From Larix kaempferi (Eukaryota; Streptophyta; Pinopsida; Pinales; Pinaceae): DNA of 64,000 bases. Below are positions 21,301 to 31,697 of this stretch, piece by piece; positions within the stretch are counted from its first letter, which is position 1; every line of letters begins with the position of its first letter. The stretch lies in the NCBI GenBank assembly GCA_027924585.1, contig BSBM01001024.1, forward strand, positions 3,968,001 to 4,032,000. The letters run 5' to 3'. The position numbers and the translations under genes are program-made. Below the pieces are notes generated by a model that did not search any database, was not told the DNA's origin, and saw only the letters and a program-made list of their open reading frames with translations.

Positions 21301-22090
21301 TCATTAAAGAAGGGAAATAACATCGGCAAAATGGATAAGTTTTCCATAAACCCTGAATGATATATATATGTGTCTAATTGCTAGAGTTAATATGCAGAGC
21401 ATGTTTTGATTTTATTTCCATCATGAAAGACTGCTTGAAGTATGATTAGGACCTTCATAGCTCACATCAGTAAGGAGTGCACGCCTTTCTGGTGCTGAGT
21501 TATGTTAGGGATGCCAATATTGACTACGCCTTAAGGGAATGGACGCATTCCTGGTGTTTCAAGGTTGGATAGTGGATGTTATGAAATATGTTTACAGTTC
21601 TAGAGCAACAATACTAATGAATTTGCTATCCATTTTGTGTTGACAGATTATACATATGAAATTAAGTGTTGCACCTTAAAGAGAAAAGTGAAGAAAATAG
21701 TACTCAAGAAGACTGTATGAGCAGTGGTAACCCTGGCATAGGGTGAGTGGGCATCATGAGGTCATGATAGCCTGCAGTTAAGAAAGTTACCTAAGAATTC
21801 CTAAATGGAACCGCCGGCTTACATAAGAGAAGAAGTGCCACCCTTGTGTGGGTGAAGAATTGTTATGCGCATTGAGGGTTTGTGATACCGTGAAAGGTTG
21901 ATGCAAGCCTAAGGCAAGAGTAGTGGAGCCTTGACCTGTAATGGTCGGTGGCGCAGTTACCTTCCATTGGTCGATGACCCAGACGTATGTGCTGGCTCGG
22001 CGATGGAGAGGGCCAACCAGGTATGGGACTGGTTGGGCACCACCAAATGCTTGGTAAACCCAGTCGGCGTGAAGGTGTACTGGTAGGGCA
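18361..22090. other. Long non-coding core of element L
   Basis: About 3.7 kb of A/T-leaning sequence rich in TGCATG/ATGAATG words. I found no domain; the longest ORF (142 aa on the - strand at 18805-19233) has no motif I recognise. It contains three repeated hairpin units (20711-20765, 20860-20890, 21080-21109). In such elements the non-coding core is thought to serve packaging or be remnant of lost coding sequence. Confidence 0.55.
20711..21109 (+). ncRNA. Three related stem-loop units in the element L transcript
   Basis: Each unit has GAAGCCAAA or GAGCCAAA followed within a few bases by an inverted repeat. They are ATGAGAA-GG-TTCTCAT (20750-20765), ATGAGG-ATAG-CCTCAT (20875-20890) and CATGGGA-AGGGA-TTCCATG (21091-21109, one G-U pair). 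The stems differ in sequence but still pair. The first unit also has an upstream GTAGAT...ATCTAC stem (20711-20728). The RNA role is inferred; I know no named family that matches. Confidence 0.4.
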
Positions 22091-22091
22091 T

Positions 22092-22725
22092 TAATTATTT
22101 GATGATTTGGAACAGCCTGCGTGCTGGCCAAACATCTTAGTCCGCAGGAGGATCCCAAGGCTTATAAAGTAAAAGCAGGACCCTGTGGACCAGAGAGGAA
22201 ATGCACAGTACAGATAAGTATTCATTTTCATTCATTTCTTATTTGAAATAATGAAGGTTTCAAGCATAAAGCTTGTAACAGTGAGCTGATGCATTATTGT
22301 TTCTTTGTTGGAAACCTTGGTCAATACAGGAAGTAAGGACCCCCCCTGAAAGAACTAAAAGTTGCTTGGTAAATCCAGAAAGTGGCTGGTTGAGCGAGAT
22401 TGTTGATGAATTGGAGCAGCCTGCGTGCTGGCCAAACATGCGAGATTGTTGATGATTTGGAGCAGCCTGCGTGCTGGCCAAACATGCGAGATTGTTGATG
22501 ATTTGGAACAGCCTGCGTGCTGGCCAAACATGTGAGATGGTTGATGATTTGGAGCAGCCTGCGTGCTAGCCAAACATGCGAGATGGTTGATGATTTGGAG
22601 CAGCCTGCGTACTGGCCAAACATACAAGGTTATTTGATGTTGTGGAGCAGCCTGCGTGCTGGACAAACATACAAGACTATTAGATGTTGAGGGGCAGCCT
22701 GCGCGCTGGCCAAACACCCAAATCC
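22092..22725 (+). repeat. 46-bp tandem array in element L
   Basis: A unit containing GCAGCCTGCGTGCTGGCCAA and a GATGATTTGG part is repeated seven times between 22396 and 22725. Copies start at 46, 46, 46, 46, 47 and 47-base steps (22413, 22459, 22505, 22551, 22597, 22644, 22691). A single copy with similar right flank (CCAAGGCTTATAAAG versus CCAAGGCTTGTAAAG) lies at 22092-22175, so a larger block was duplicated before one copy expanded. Confidence 0.9.
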
Positions 22726-23400
22726 ATAGGCGATTCCAAGGCTTGTAAAGCAAAGAAGGACCCTATGGAATAAAGTGAAGACATCTAGTGCAGGTATTGT
22801 TGGAAGCAATGACTATGGAAGCAACTTAAGGATGCATGTGGACATGTAACCACCCTAAAGAGCTCAGCATGAGCAGTAATGAAAGATGGAGTTAGTAGAA
22901 CGGTGTGAGTTCTAGCAGCCAAGCGTTTGACCAACCAAGTGGAGGAACTCCATGGTTGAAAGATCTGGAATAGACCATAGACACTATGTGTCTTAGCCAA
23001 GAAGGGCAGGTCAAGCATTCACGTTGGAGTGAAAGAGGACAGGAGCATGAAAACCACAGTGGTGGTGTGGGTTCCAGAATGGAACAAGACTAAGAGGAGA
23101 AACTCTTACTTCTCTCCCTCTCTTTCCTTTTTATTGATGCATTTATAAAATTAGAAAATTGCTGAATGCATGCATGACTGAAAATAAAAGTGTGTTTATT
23201 TGATTAAAGTGAATTGTGAATGCTAATTAATGAATTGTGAATGGATGAACATGAAAGAATTCATGTGTATGTTGGGGCAAGCATAAAATGTGTGGGAGTC
23301 TCATGAGTAAAGCATGGACTATCCATGTCAACTGGGGATAAACCATTGACTGATTTTTAATGTTTGGGTTATGCTTGGCCTAACGAGAATTGTAATGATA
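22726..23400. other. Non-coding stretch before the element L ORF
   Basis: No coding or repeat signal apart from a pyrimidine-rich patch at 23100-23135. It ends near a good 3' splice-site-like TTTCACAG at 23404-23411. Confidence 0.4.
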
Positions 23401-23492
23401 AATTTCACAGGCGGAAATTGAATCGATTGGTTGCAGCCGGTGCAGGCAAGTGTTGCTAGTGAGCAAAGTGTGGTCAGTTGTTTCCATTGACC

Positions 23493-23957
23493 ATGGCAGC
23501 AGACCAAGGGCTATTGGAATTGGCTAGAGGTCTTCTTCAAACAATTGCCAAGACCCAAGAAAATCTTGCAGAGATGCTCAAGATGCAAAAGCAGCAGAAC
23601 GAGATGAACCACAAGGTCTTGCAGGACACTCTTCGTCTGCAGAAGGAGGTAAAAATCATTATGAAAGTAATCAGTAAGGGAGAGAAAAGTGGATCAATGA
23701 AGAAGCATTCATCCAATCGTCCGATTAAGAGACGCTCCAGGTGGGAAGACTCAAAGGAAATCGAGCAGGTAAAGATGAAGCAACCAATGAAGTGTTGGAA
23801 ATGTGGAGGGGATCATTGCCTCCGCAACTGCCCAACAAGAGAACCTCAAGAAGGTAGCAACCGTAAAGTTTTCAGACTTATGGACGAGCTGGAAGATCCG
23901 AATCAGCAGGAGCAGCTCGTGAAAATCAAAGGACTTGGTCCTGAAAGTTCAAAGTAA
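23493..23957 (+). CDS. Short gag-like protein with coiled coil and zinc knuckle (element L)
   Basis: Open frame of 154 codons from ATG 23493 (MAADQGLLELARG); the frame is open a few codons further upstream to another ATG at 23478. Residues about 8-65 are Leu/Gln/Lys-rich with heptad spacing and look like a coiled coil. Residues about 66-95 are basic (RPIKRRSRWEDSK). A CCHC knuckle CWKCGGDHCLRNC (CX2CX3HX4C) lies at about 103-115. The tail is acidic and Gln-rich. It resembles only the nucleocapsid end of a gag protein, without a capsid domain. It lies about 115 bases before the polypurine tract, the opposite end from where gag normally sits. It is intact in a young element, so it may be expressed. 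A splice-acceptor-like site at 23411 suggests it could be reached by splicing from the leader. Binding of element RNA is a family-based guess. Confidence 0.6.
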   Translation: MAADQGLLELARGLLQTIAKTQENLAEMLKMQKQQNEMNHKVLQDTLRLQKEVKIIMKVISKGEKSGSMKKHSSNRPIKRRSRWEDSKEIEQVKMKQPMKCWKCGGDHCLRNCPTREPQEGSNRKVFRLMDELEDPNQQEQLVKIKGLGPESSK

Positions 23958-24059
23958 ATGATAGAATGCAGAGCAGATCTGCAAAGTTTTGAAGTTTTGG
24001 ACATGTGTAAATTGTATATGTATGCCTAAGTCTTGGAACACCGAGGACGGTGTTGTTCT

Positions 24060-24073
24060 AAGGGGGAGGGGAA
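24060..24073 (+). other. Polypurine tract of element L
   Basis: AAGGGGGAGGGGAA ends at the base before the 3' LTR. The preceding CCGAGGACGGTGTTGTTCTA is the type of sequence found at the 3' end of many plant gypsy elements, which argues for a gypsy origin. Confidence 0.9.
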
Positions 24074-25434
24074 TGTAATACCCCCAATTCGACCCTTAGG
24101 ACATATGAGTCTTTAATGTAAATAAGTGTACATGTGATGTATGTTTTCCTAGCGTGGAGCTCAAGGCCAAGGCCCCGCTAGTGAAAGCCGAATGTTATTT
24201 AAAGGGCAAGTATTTGATATTTTGATACCATGTGCTCTTAAGCCATGGAAATTGTAATAGGATGTAAATAAACATCAGGCAATATAAAATGTCCAAAGCT
24301 GGATACGGAGGCAACGAATGAGAAGGGGCCACGTGTATCCACTAGGGAGTGGTGAGGGGGCTATGGGAGTGACCCATAGGTTGCCATTTGTCATTATGTG
24401 AACCCATTGACTTCCTTAGGTGACATTAATGCCAATTGTAAGGAAGTGGTTGAGATTTCAGCCCATGACTTTGATGGAGTATGGGCAACCCTGAAATTCG
24501 TATGGGAAGGTATGGGCTCTTTTGACTTGTCCCACAAGTCACTCTACACCTTGGGGGTTGCTCCATCCTTATCCCCATTCCATTGTGGAAGTATGGGACA
24601 TCTTTCTCCACCCAAAAACGAGCTCCTAGCAGGGAGAAAACCAGAAATCGCGACTTGAAGGAAACCCACGTTTTGGGAAGCCAAAAACGTCCCGATTTGG
24701 TATTGGACAGAGAAATCCAATGGGGGATCCATTGGTAGGAACCTTTGGGCGAATTTGGGAGCAATAGCTACCCCAAAAGCCATGGGAAAACCCAGTTTTT
24801 GCAGCTCAGAAAACGAGTGACGGATTTGGGTTATTTGCTGAACGAAGCTGTGAGAAATCCGATTGTGGATGTATGAATAGAGGATGGGATTGCTGAGTCT
24901 AGTTTGAAGGGTATGTGGCTCTGGGATTGAGCTCAGTGGATTAGCATCCTCCTCCATCTCCTATTGCATGCTTGAGAAACCCAACCGTGTGTTGGATTAG
25001 CATGGTTGTTTGAGTGAAACCCTGACTGTGAGTGAGCCATCTAGTTCCTCCTTAGTGGATACACAGCCCAGCTCGGGGGTGATCTCTCAGCTGAAAGAAT
25101 ACAGGCTGGACAGAGATCTATGGTTGGGTGGAACGTTGCTCTCACGTAGCCAGTCGTTTGGGCCATTACAATTCGAGATAAGTATTCTTGATGTTAATTC
25201 TATGCCCTGCAAGCATTTTAATTAATGACTGTTGTTTATATGTTGAATGCATGATGAAACTGTGTGCAGACGTATTGTTTAATTCCGTTGTGTTTATATT
25301 GAATCGAATCTGCATATAGAAGTTTTAAATGTTAGTTATTTATGTGCAAAAATTATTGGGGCTAAATATGCCATAAGCCCGGTATGTTGTTAACGTTTCC
25401 TTCCTTGTTGTTCTATGGGGAAGGGGACGCTACA
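24074..25434 (+). repeat. 3' LTR of element L
   Basis: Same length (1361 bp) and ends as the 5' LTR, about 99.6% identical. Confidence 0.95.
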
Positions 25435-25439
25435 AGTGT
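25435..25439. repeat. TSD AGTGT, right copy (element L)
   Basis: Exact repeat of 15671-15675; element A resumes here. Confidence 0.95.
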
Positions 25440-27134
25440 TAATAGGACCAATGGTAGTCCTCGGGTGTCTCTTATAAAAAGGACATGCTAACTCGTTAGT
25501 TAGCAGACCAGCCAAATGATGAGACGGATGGAGAGGTGGATCTCGGTCTATCATAACTCCAAAAATTCAATAAATCAAAATGCCTCCTAACGAGCAACTA
25601 ACACAATCAAAGAGCACACACCTAAAGAAACTACAACCAAATGCACACAAATAGGACTGGCTCAAGGGATCTCCCGACACTACAGCCGGTATGTCTCACC
25701 TAGGAGAGGCTTGATACTCCAAAACTATAACCGGAGATAACATAATCAGTTATAAGGGCTCCCAGACTACACTGCGTGCATAGGGTCAAATCTCTATACA
25801 ACAACAACTGTGTTGTCCAACCCCTATCTGACTCGAGACAATCGCAGAATAACTGCAATGAATGCCCTTTGTGATACCTAGGTAAAGCAACTAAGGTCAC
25901 CACGTATAAATGATACTCAAGAGGACAGTCGTAAGTGGGATCCATCGTATGGGCAGGGTAGATAATCCCGAAACTCAAGAGGGTCAAATCCCCCAAGATC
26001 CCCTGTACACAAACAAATCTTGGAAATATATCCCACATTCAGATAGTATTGGATGGCTATCTCCGCAACCAATCTCATGTGACCTCGTGCTTAACTCTAG
26101 TTTGAGTAGAGATTCCTGAGAACACTGATGTATACCATGGGTTTCACCACTCCCTGTTCAGACACATAATATTTCGTTTAATAGTCTTGGATTGTTAATT
26201 CACAATGATCTATTCCAAGACTCTAAACCTATACTAGTTGGTACACCCTAAAAAGAGAAAATCGTTTCTAATCAATTTTAATACTAATCGTTAATTTTAA
26301 TGGATGTAATTACTCAAAGGATATGGTCGTGAAACTGATGACGTGAAAGACTCAATGATATGCACAATGAAAAAGCACTAGACTCATCTATTCAATAAAA
26401 AACATGCCACTAGTATGACAATCAATCCAACGGTTCGAAATAAAAATGCAATCTCTTTTAAAATTTCAATGCACAAGCAAGTCCTAGATGAAATCACAAG
26501 CACTCTGATGCAAAATGCAGAAACATAAAGAAAATATTTTTGTATTTTCGCTTATAAATGAAAGGAAAATGCAAAACAATGTTTTTGTATTTTTTCAATA
26601 TAAATTAAATGAAAAAATGCAAGCAAAATCTAACTATTCAGTAAAAAATGCAGAGCATATCACACAGACAACCCAGCAAATCCCAAACAGTAAGACTCAG
26701 CCAAGCTAATGAGATCTAAAAACAAAAATGGTGGGAAACCAAAAAAGCTCAAAAACTAAAGAAAGAGGAGTTTTTGGTCAATAACAAAGCATGGAACAGT
26801 CAGGAATTAGGCCTACTAAGACTCAGGAATACTTAGAACCAACCCAGCAACAACCAAAGGTCATAAACAAGACAATCCTAGAGTTGTACACGATTGTTCA
26901 TAGAACGGTAGCGTCTATATGATGGCTACTGTACAGACTATAGTGGGTAGACACGGGCAAAGCTAGGCTGACCCGTGTACATGGAAAGGTAAATGAGCCA
27001 AAAAAGAATCCAACAGCCCAGAAAAATCAAGTTTTCTAATGCGAATCCCAATGGCCAGTCAATGACACAGAAGCTCAACAAACAACAACTCAAAATAAGG
27101 AAAAATGACTAAAAATCCCCAAAATGGAGGTTCC
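25440..27134 (-). other. Leader of element A upstream of gag
   Basis: About 1.7 kb between the primer-binding site and the gag start, broken only by element L. It has several short ORFs without motifs (for example 112 aa at 25700-26038, - strand) and an A-rich region at 26510-26660. A long leader is usual in the Tat lineage. I see no conserved coding signal. Confidence 0.5.
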
Positions 27135-27152
27135 TCCCTAGCGGAGTCACCA
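27135..27152 (-). other. Primer-binding site of element A
   Basis: On the - strand it reads TGGTGACTCCGCTAGGG, four bases inside the LTR end. It resembles the TGGCGACTCCGCTGGGG site common in Tat-type elements and differs from the initiator-Met site used by the other elements here. I do not name the tRNA. Confidence 0.7.
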
Positions 27153-27156
27153 TTTC

Positions 27157-28077
27157 TGTTATGGATAAAAACTTCCTATGGTATGGGGAAGACCACAACA
27201 GAGATATGACTTGTATAAATCAACTCAATTCTCAAAACAATGCTATATAAATGACAATGCTAAGATAATGGAGAAAATACCAACCTTCAACCAGATGTTC
27301 GAAGTAGATCCTCGTTGAACTTTCAATCTCTACACTGTAACCTGTAGCTTAGTCTCAACATAAAACACAAGCAAGTGCATATAATATATGAAATTCATTA
27401 GCATAATCAATAACATGGTCCATGATATAATAAGCAAATGTAACCCAATGTAATTTAAACAACATTTACAATATCAATTGGACAAGAAAATGAGTATTTC
27501 CATTAATGATAACAAGAAGTACATGATACAACCTCTTGTCGAAAACCCATCTAAACCAAGAACTAGGTCCCTCCACTTGTGCCTCCACCACTTCAATTCC
27601 CCATGCAATGGAAAACTCAAACAATGAAAGGAGGTTGGTAGGTGAACATAAGAAGTTCACAACAACAAGGATCAATGGATGTAGACTCAAGTCACGGAAA
27701 AAATCCAATAGAGTTACAGTGCTCTCTCTTTCTCCTCCCGTCCATACACCATAAGAGCTCAATATATAACCCTCGAAAGGTAGGTGAAAGGTCGAATCGA
27801 GTCGTTTCGGGGTGCATGGAGAGCCAAAGGTCACCCTAAGACCGCTTTTTGGGAGTAAAAATAGAGTTTTTACTGTTTTTTACCATATAAATCGATGTAC
27901 ACGGGCTAGTTAGGTGCAGCCTGCATATACACTAGGTATAGTGGAACAACTAGTGTACAGGAACAAAAATAGGGAACAATGGTTCTTGAAGGGAAAATCA
28001 TGGATCTGAGTCAATACAATGGATACTGAAGGCCAATAAATGTTGATGCTCACAAGGTGGGAAAATACGTTGTAACA
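27157..28077 (-). repeat. 5' LTR of element A
   Basis: 921 bp with matching ends TGTTA (27157) and TAACA (28077). On the - strand a TATATATT box lies near 27762-27769, in a good place to start transcription toward gag. The partner LTR is truncated at 1123-1298. Confidence 0.85.
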
Positions 28078-28210
28078 AGGCTAGATAGATTCTTAACATC
28101 AGAGGATATTTCTACTACCGGAGGAGACTTTTCCACCTATGTCCTTCCATTTGCAGACTCTGACCATTGACCAATCAGCCTCCTTTGGAATAGGATGGGG
28201 TCATGTGGTC
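28078..28210 (+). pseudogene. LINE endonuclease, C-terminal remnant
   Basis: In frame from 28083 it reads LDRFLTSEDI and then LPFADSDH-stop-PISL, the end of the APE-type endonuclease, where SDHxPI carries a catalytic histidine. The N-terminal part is cut off by element A at 28077/28078. This domain nicks the target DNA in LINE insertion. Confidence 0.75.
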
Positions 28211-29486
28211 GGAAACCTTTCCATTTTGAACAATTTTGGATGGAACACAAAGACTTCAAATCTTTTCTCCAACAATGGTGGGAATATCTCATCCTCCCAT
28301 AAGGGAAAAGAATGTACCAATTCCAACAGAATTTGAAAGCTTTAAAATCCAACTTAGATACGGTCATGGAACATAGAAGAATTTGGGAACATTTTTTAAG
28401 ACAAAAAGAATCTCAAAGAACAAATGGAAATCATACAAAGGGAGGGTATGAATAATGGATATAACGAAGAACTAAAAAAGAAAGAACAAACCATCCTTGA
28501 ACAATTTCCTGCTCGAGAGAAACATGAGGAGATATTCTGGAGACAGAAATCCCAGAACCAATGGCTGCAGGATGGAGAACGAAATACAAAATTCTTCCAC
28601 CACTCGGTTTTCCAAAATCGACAAAAGTCAAGGATAAATAGAGTAAAGACGGAAGCAGGACAATATGTGGAAACAAGAGATGATCTGGAAGCTGAGCTAA
28701 CTCAATACTTTGGGAATATCAGGAGGGAAGATCAAGCTAATCTCTCTAACCATATTGCCAGGATCACCCAGCTCATACCCCATACCGTATCTGCTGAACA
28801 AAATGATCTTCTGAAGAAACCAGTAACTCTTGCAGAAGTAGAGGAATCCCTCCAACAAATGGCTGAAGGAACGACCCCTAGACCTAATGGTTTCACGGCC
28901 TTCTTTTTTGCATCATTTCTGGGACATGCTCAAGAAGTAGGTTTGGAAAATTTTTGAAGACTCTCGTCGAAACAAGGGGGTGTTACGGACCTTCAATGAC
29001 ACCTTTCTTACCCTTATCCCCAAGGCCAAGGGTGCAAACACACCAGGTAAATTCCATCCCATTTCTCTTTGTAATTTTATCTATAAAGTCATCACCAAAG
29101 TCATGGCCAATAGATTGAAACCCATTCTCCCATGCCTGATCGCCCTAGAGCAATCTGACTTTGTGGAGGGGAGACAGATTTCAAATGGGGTTATTCTAGT
29201 TCATGAAGTCATTCACACCCTCAGAATCACCAAAATCCCAGGGATGCTCCTAAAACTAGACATATCTAAATCCTATGACAAACTAAGTTGGCAATACATG
29301 AGGGATATGCTTGTTGCATATGGTTTCAATAGGGAATGGATCGAGTGGATAATGAGTATGACATATTCCACTTTCTTCTCCATCCTCTTGAATGGTCCCC
29401 CTTCCAAGAATTTCATCCCATCCAGAGGTATTGTCCAAGGGGACCCCCTATCTCCTTTCCTCTTTATCTTGATTGCGGAAGGTCTA
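28211..29486 (+). pseudogene. LINE linker and reverse transcriptase, first part
   Basis: 28424-28957 holds the linker with FWRQKSQNQWLQDGERNTKF, then the RT entry block EGTTPRPNGFTAFF. After a frameshift near 28960 the frame 28980-29489 has LTLIPKAKGANTPGKFHPIS, then ALEQSDFVEGRQI, the motif-A block LLKLDISKSYDKL with its aspartate, and RGIVQGDPLSPFLFILIAEG. Element B is inserted right after AEGL. Confidence 0.88.
29482..29486. repeat. TSD of element B, left copy (GTCTA)
   Basis: GTCTA before the LTR corresponds to GTCTG at 36851-36855; one base has changed since insertion. Confidence 0.75.
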
Positions 29487-29861
29487 TGAGATGAACCTGC
29501 AACAATAATTAATGAGAATACACAGGACAGCAGAAATAACAAAACTCAGAATCACTTTTATATTGATTGCAGGCCACTTCGAGGGGGAAACCTCCTTTCA
29601 ACAAGCTCAATACAAATAACTTCATGGTGCCTTCATAGGCCTCAACACACACTTATATACTAAGTCTAGGCGTCAATACTATGGGTCAAAACCATGGGCC
29701 AATACAAACTATGGATCAACAATACTACGGGCGACTTACAAAGCATATGCGCCAAACAACAATAACACAAACTATGGATCAACAAATACTACGGGATGAC
29801 TTACAAAGCATATGCGTCCAACAACAATACACTAATAAAGTAAAGACATGGGTTCCTAACA
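29487..29861 (-). repeat. 3' LTR of element B
   Basis: It runs from TGAGATGAACC to CCTAACA on the + strand. A TATA box TATATAAG lies on the - strand at 29653-29660. A segment with ACTATGGATCAACAA is repeated inside (about 29700 and 29772). Confidence 0.88.
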
Positions 29862-29876
29862 TCCCCTCCCCCTTAG
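29862..29876 (-). other. Polypurine tract of element B
   Basis: TCCCCTCCCCCTTAG on the + strand, immediately inside the LTR. The next bases (CTTTGTCCTCAAAG) read CTTTGAGGACAAAG on the - strand, a common gypsy 3' end. Confidence 0.85.
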
Positions 29877-30339
29877 AAAAAGCTTTGTCCTCAAAGCTTG
29901 AGATGTGGAAACTGATGCAGAATCTGAAGGAGTGGTTCCCTGTAGCATCCTCGGGTTGCATTCTGGGCCACTGACGCCTTTTGAGTTTCAGGGAGGATTG
30001 CGTGGAAGGTTGTAGATGAAGAAGAACCATATCAACTGCGTGAAAAGTGCGCTCAGAATGGTGCTGATCGGCTTGTTGTTTCAGTCGAATTCTTGCCATG
30101 TGAAGATTGTCCTGCAGAATGAGAAGAATCTAATCACAGTTTCGAAGAATCGAGTCAATTGCCTGAACTGGGGAGCTACTGAAGCTGTATGGAAGAAGAA
30201 CTGGTGATGCATGTCCAGAGACTATTTCATATGGTGTCCTTTTATATGTGGTACTGTACCACCAGAGCACTTCTAGGAAATCCATAGAAATAGTTGTCCA
30301 AATCTGTGTACGGATGGGAAAGGGTTCGAGCAGTCCCAA
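29877..30339 (-). pseudogene. Integrase remnants of element B
   Basis: 30130-30339 begins GLLEPFPIRTQIWTTISMDF, the start of the integrase core. It then jumps at about 30275 to TYKRTPYEIVSGHASP and VQAIDSILRNCD from its far end, so the catalytic core has been cut out. 29862-30099 follows with ARIRLKQQADQHHSERTF and LLHLQPSTQSSLKLKRR, then, after another gap, QPEDAT and FEDKAFSKGEG. Two separate deletions are visible. Confidence 0.75.
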
Positions 30340-30838
30340 AAGGAGTGTCGTTTCACCCTTGTTGACCTAGAAAGTATCACAGTCAACCACCATCCATTGA
30401 ATTGTCATTTTAAGTCCCTGCCAAAATAATTTACATTGTTTCCAGTCATATGTTTGGAGGAACCCAGAGCGCCCTACCGATGAAGAAGCATGGAGTTCAT
30501 AGAAGAGATATCCCCATTGAACAGATTGCAACCAATTTGGAACAAGCAGAGAAATAGCTATAAGAGAAACTGGGTCATGAAATGTGCGAGAAGGAACATC
30601 TGCCACCATATTGTCCTTACCCTTATGGTAAGTGATCGCATAGTCATAACCCATGAGTTGGATAACCCATTTCAGGTGTGCTCGGGAGGAGACCCGTTGT
30701 TCCAGGAAATTTTCCAAACTCGGGAGATCAGTCTTGATGCAGAAATAATTCCCCAATAGGGATGGCTGCCACTTTTGTACTGCATGCAAAATAGCCATCA
30801 TGTCCTGCTAAGATGTAGATGTGGCTAAATGCTTACCG
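30340..30838 (-). pseudogene. RNase H remnant of element B
   Basis: A 144-aa frame (30367-30801) with MMAILHAVQKWQPSLLG, FCIKTDLPSLENFLEQR and ITYHKGKDNMVADVPSR, the second half of a gypsy RNase H. It is preceded directly by GKHLATS, so the RT and the first half of RNase H are gone. Confidence 0.8.
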
Positions 30839-31625
30839 AAAAGGTCTCATGAAGGCGGCAAGCCCACTGGTGCAGCAAAGACACCCTCATATTTATCTAA
30901 GGAAGTAGTGGAGGCCATTGGTGGGTGCATCTAAATGGAATGGAGCTGAGCGATGACACCATGTGAATTCCTCTTAAGGATCTTTTCCAGGTGATGTGAA
31001 CTGATGATGCAAAGAGACCCTGGTTGTAAGCCTGTAAATTTTTGTTGTGTCCCATTGATGGAAAAATGCATCCAAAGTTCAGCAAAATCCCATAAGATGG
31101 GGCCAAGTGTGCGTAACCATTGAACGCCCAAAACCACATCACATCCACCTAAAGACAAGGAAAACATGTCAAAGCGTAGGTTATAATATTCCAAAGAGAT
31201 ACACACATTGTGACACTTTCCCTTGCAAGGTAAGGTGCCCCCATTGGCAACCATGACTTTAAAGTTGGAACAAGGATGGATAAAACAATCAGCCTGTTTG
31301 GCGATCCAAGGGTCAATGAAGTTATGCATGCTGCCAGAATCAATGAGTATTGTAAGAGGAAGCTTCTTGAAGTCACCCCTGACCCTCATTGTTTGGGGGG
31401 TGGTGACGCCAGATAAAGAATTGAGAGATATCTCTGGTTGGTCGTCCTGAGATGGGGGGTCAATAGGCAACTCTTGAATGTTGACCTGATCATCCATTGT
31501 ATCTGGAGCTTCTTCACCAATTTTAGAGGCAGGCGAAGAATCCATATCCAAGAGATAGAGATTTTGCTAAACACATTTATGTCCCCGAGTGAATTTCTCA
31601 TCACAATTATAACAGACCCTTTTTC
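30839..31625 (-). pseudogene. Zinc knuckle and protease of element B
   Basis: The knuckle CYNCDEKFTRGHKC (about 31572-31616) is in the same frame as the protease, separated by one TAG. The protease (30931-31551) has the active site LTILIDSGSMHNFID and the closing CDVVLGVQWLRTLGP. After it the frame reaches DKYEGVFAAPVGLPPS, the start of the RT region, and there the RT is deleted. Confidence 0.82.
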
Positions 31626-31697
31626 TCTGCGTGCCTGCATCTTTGTTTCAGACAAATGCTTGATAGGAGTTGGTCGAGGAGTTGGCGGAATGGGAGG

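Larger units (their letters stand above)
15676..25434 (+). mobile_element. Young 9.76 kb LTR element without pol (element L, LARD-like)
   Basis: Two 1361-bp LTRs differ at only about five positions. An exact 5-bp TSD, an initiator-Met primer-binding site and an AAGGGGGAGGGGAA polypurine tract make this a complete, recent insertion. The 7.0 kb internal region has no protease, RT, RNase H or integrase on either strand. It holds, in order, a GC-rich satellite with a poly-A run, a long non-coding stretch with hairpin repeats, a 46-bp tandem array and one ORF (23493-23957) with a coiled coil and a zinc knuckle just before the polypurine tract. It must be mobilised in trans, presumably by a gypsy element with the same LTR ends. 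It interrupts the gag start of element A. Confidence 0.93.
1123..28077 (-). mobile_element. Ty3/gypsy Tat-lineage element A, nested host of three other elements
   Basis: Read on the - strand from right to left: 5' LTR (27157-28077), primer-binding site (27135-27152), leader, gag (15643 down to 13348), protease, reverse transcriptase, RNase H, integrase, an additional plant-type RNase H, a long 3' region with an antisense gene, polypurine tract and a truncated 3' LTR (1123-1298). Two other elements sit inside it (copia-2 at 8792-12421 and element L at 15676-25434) and copia-1 interrupts its 3' LTR. With the two internal inserts removed it would be about 13.5 kb. The protease and gag style, the second RNase H and the antisense ORF are features known from the Tat lineage. 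Every domain is broken by stops or frameshifts, so the copy is dead. It interrupts the endonuclease region of the LINE that resumes at 28078. Confidence 0.88.

Noticed and set aside
22396-22725. CRISPR-like array
   Set aside because: Units are contiguous 46-bp tandem copies without unique spacers, inside a plant retrotransposon.
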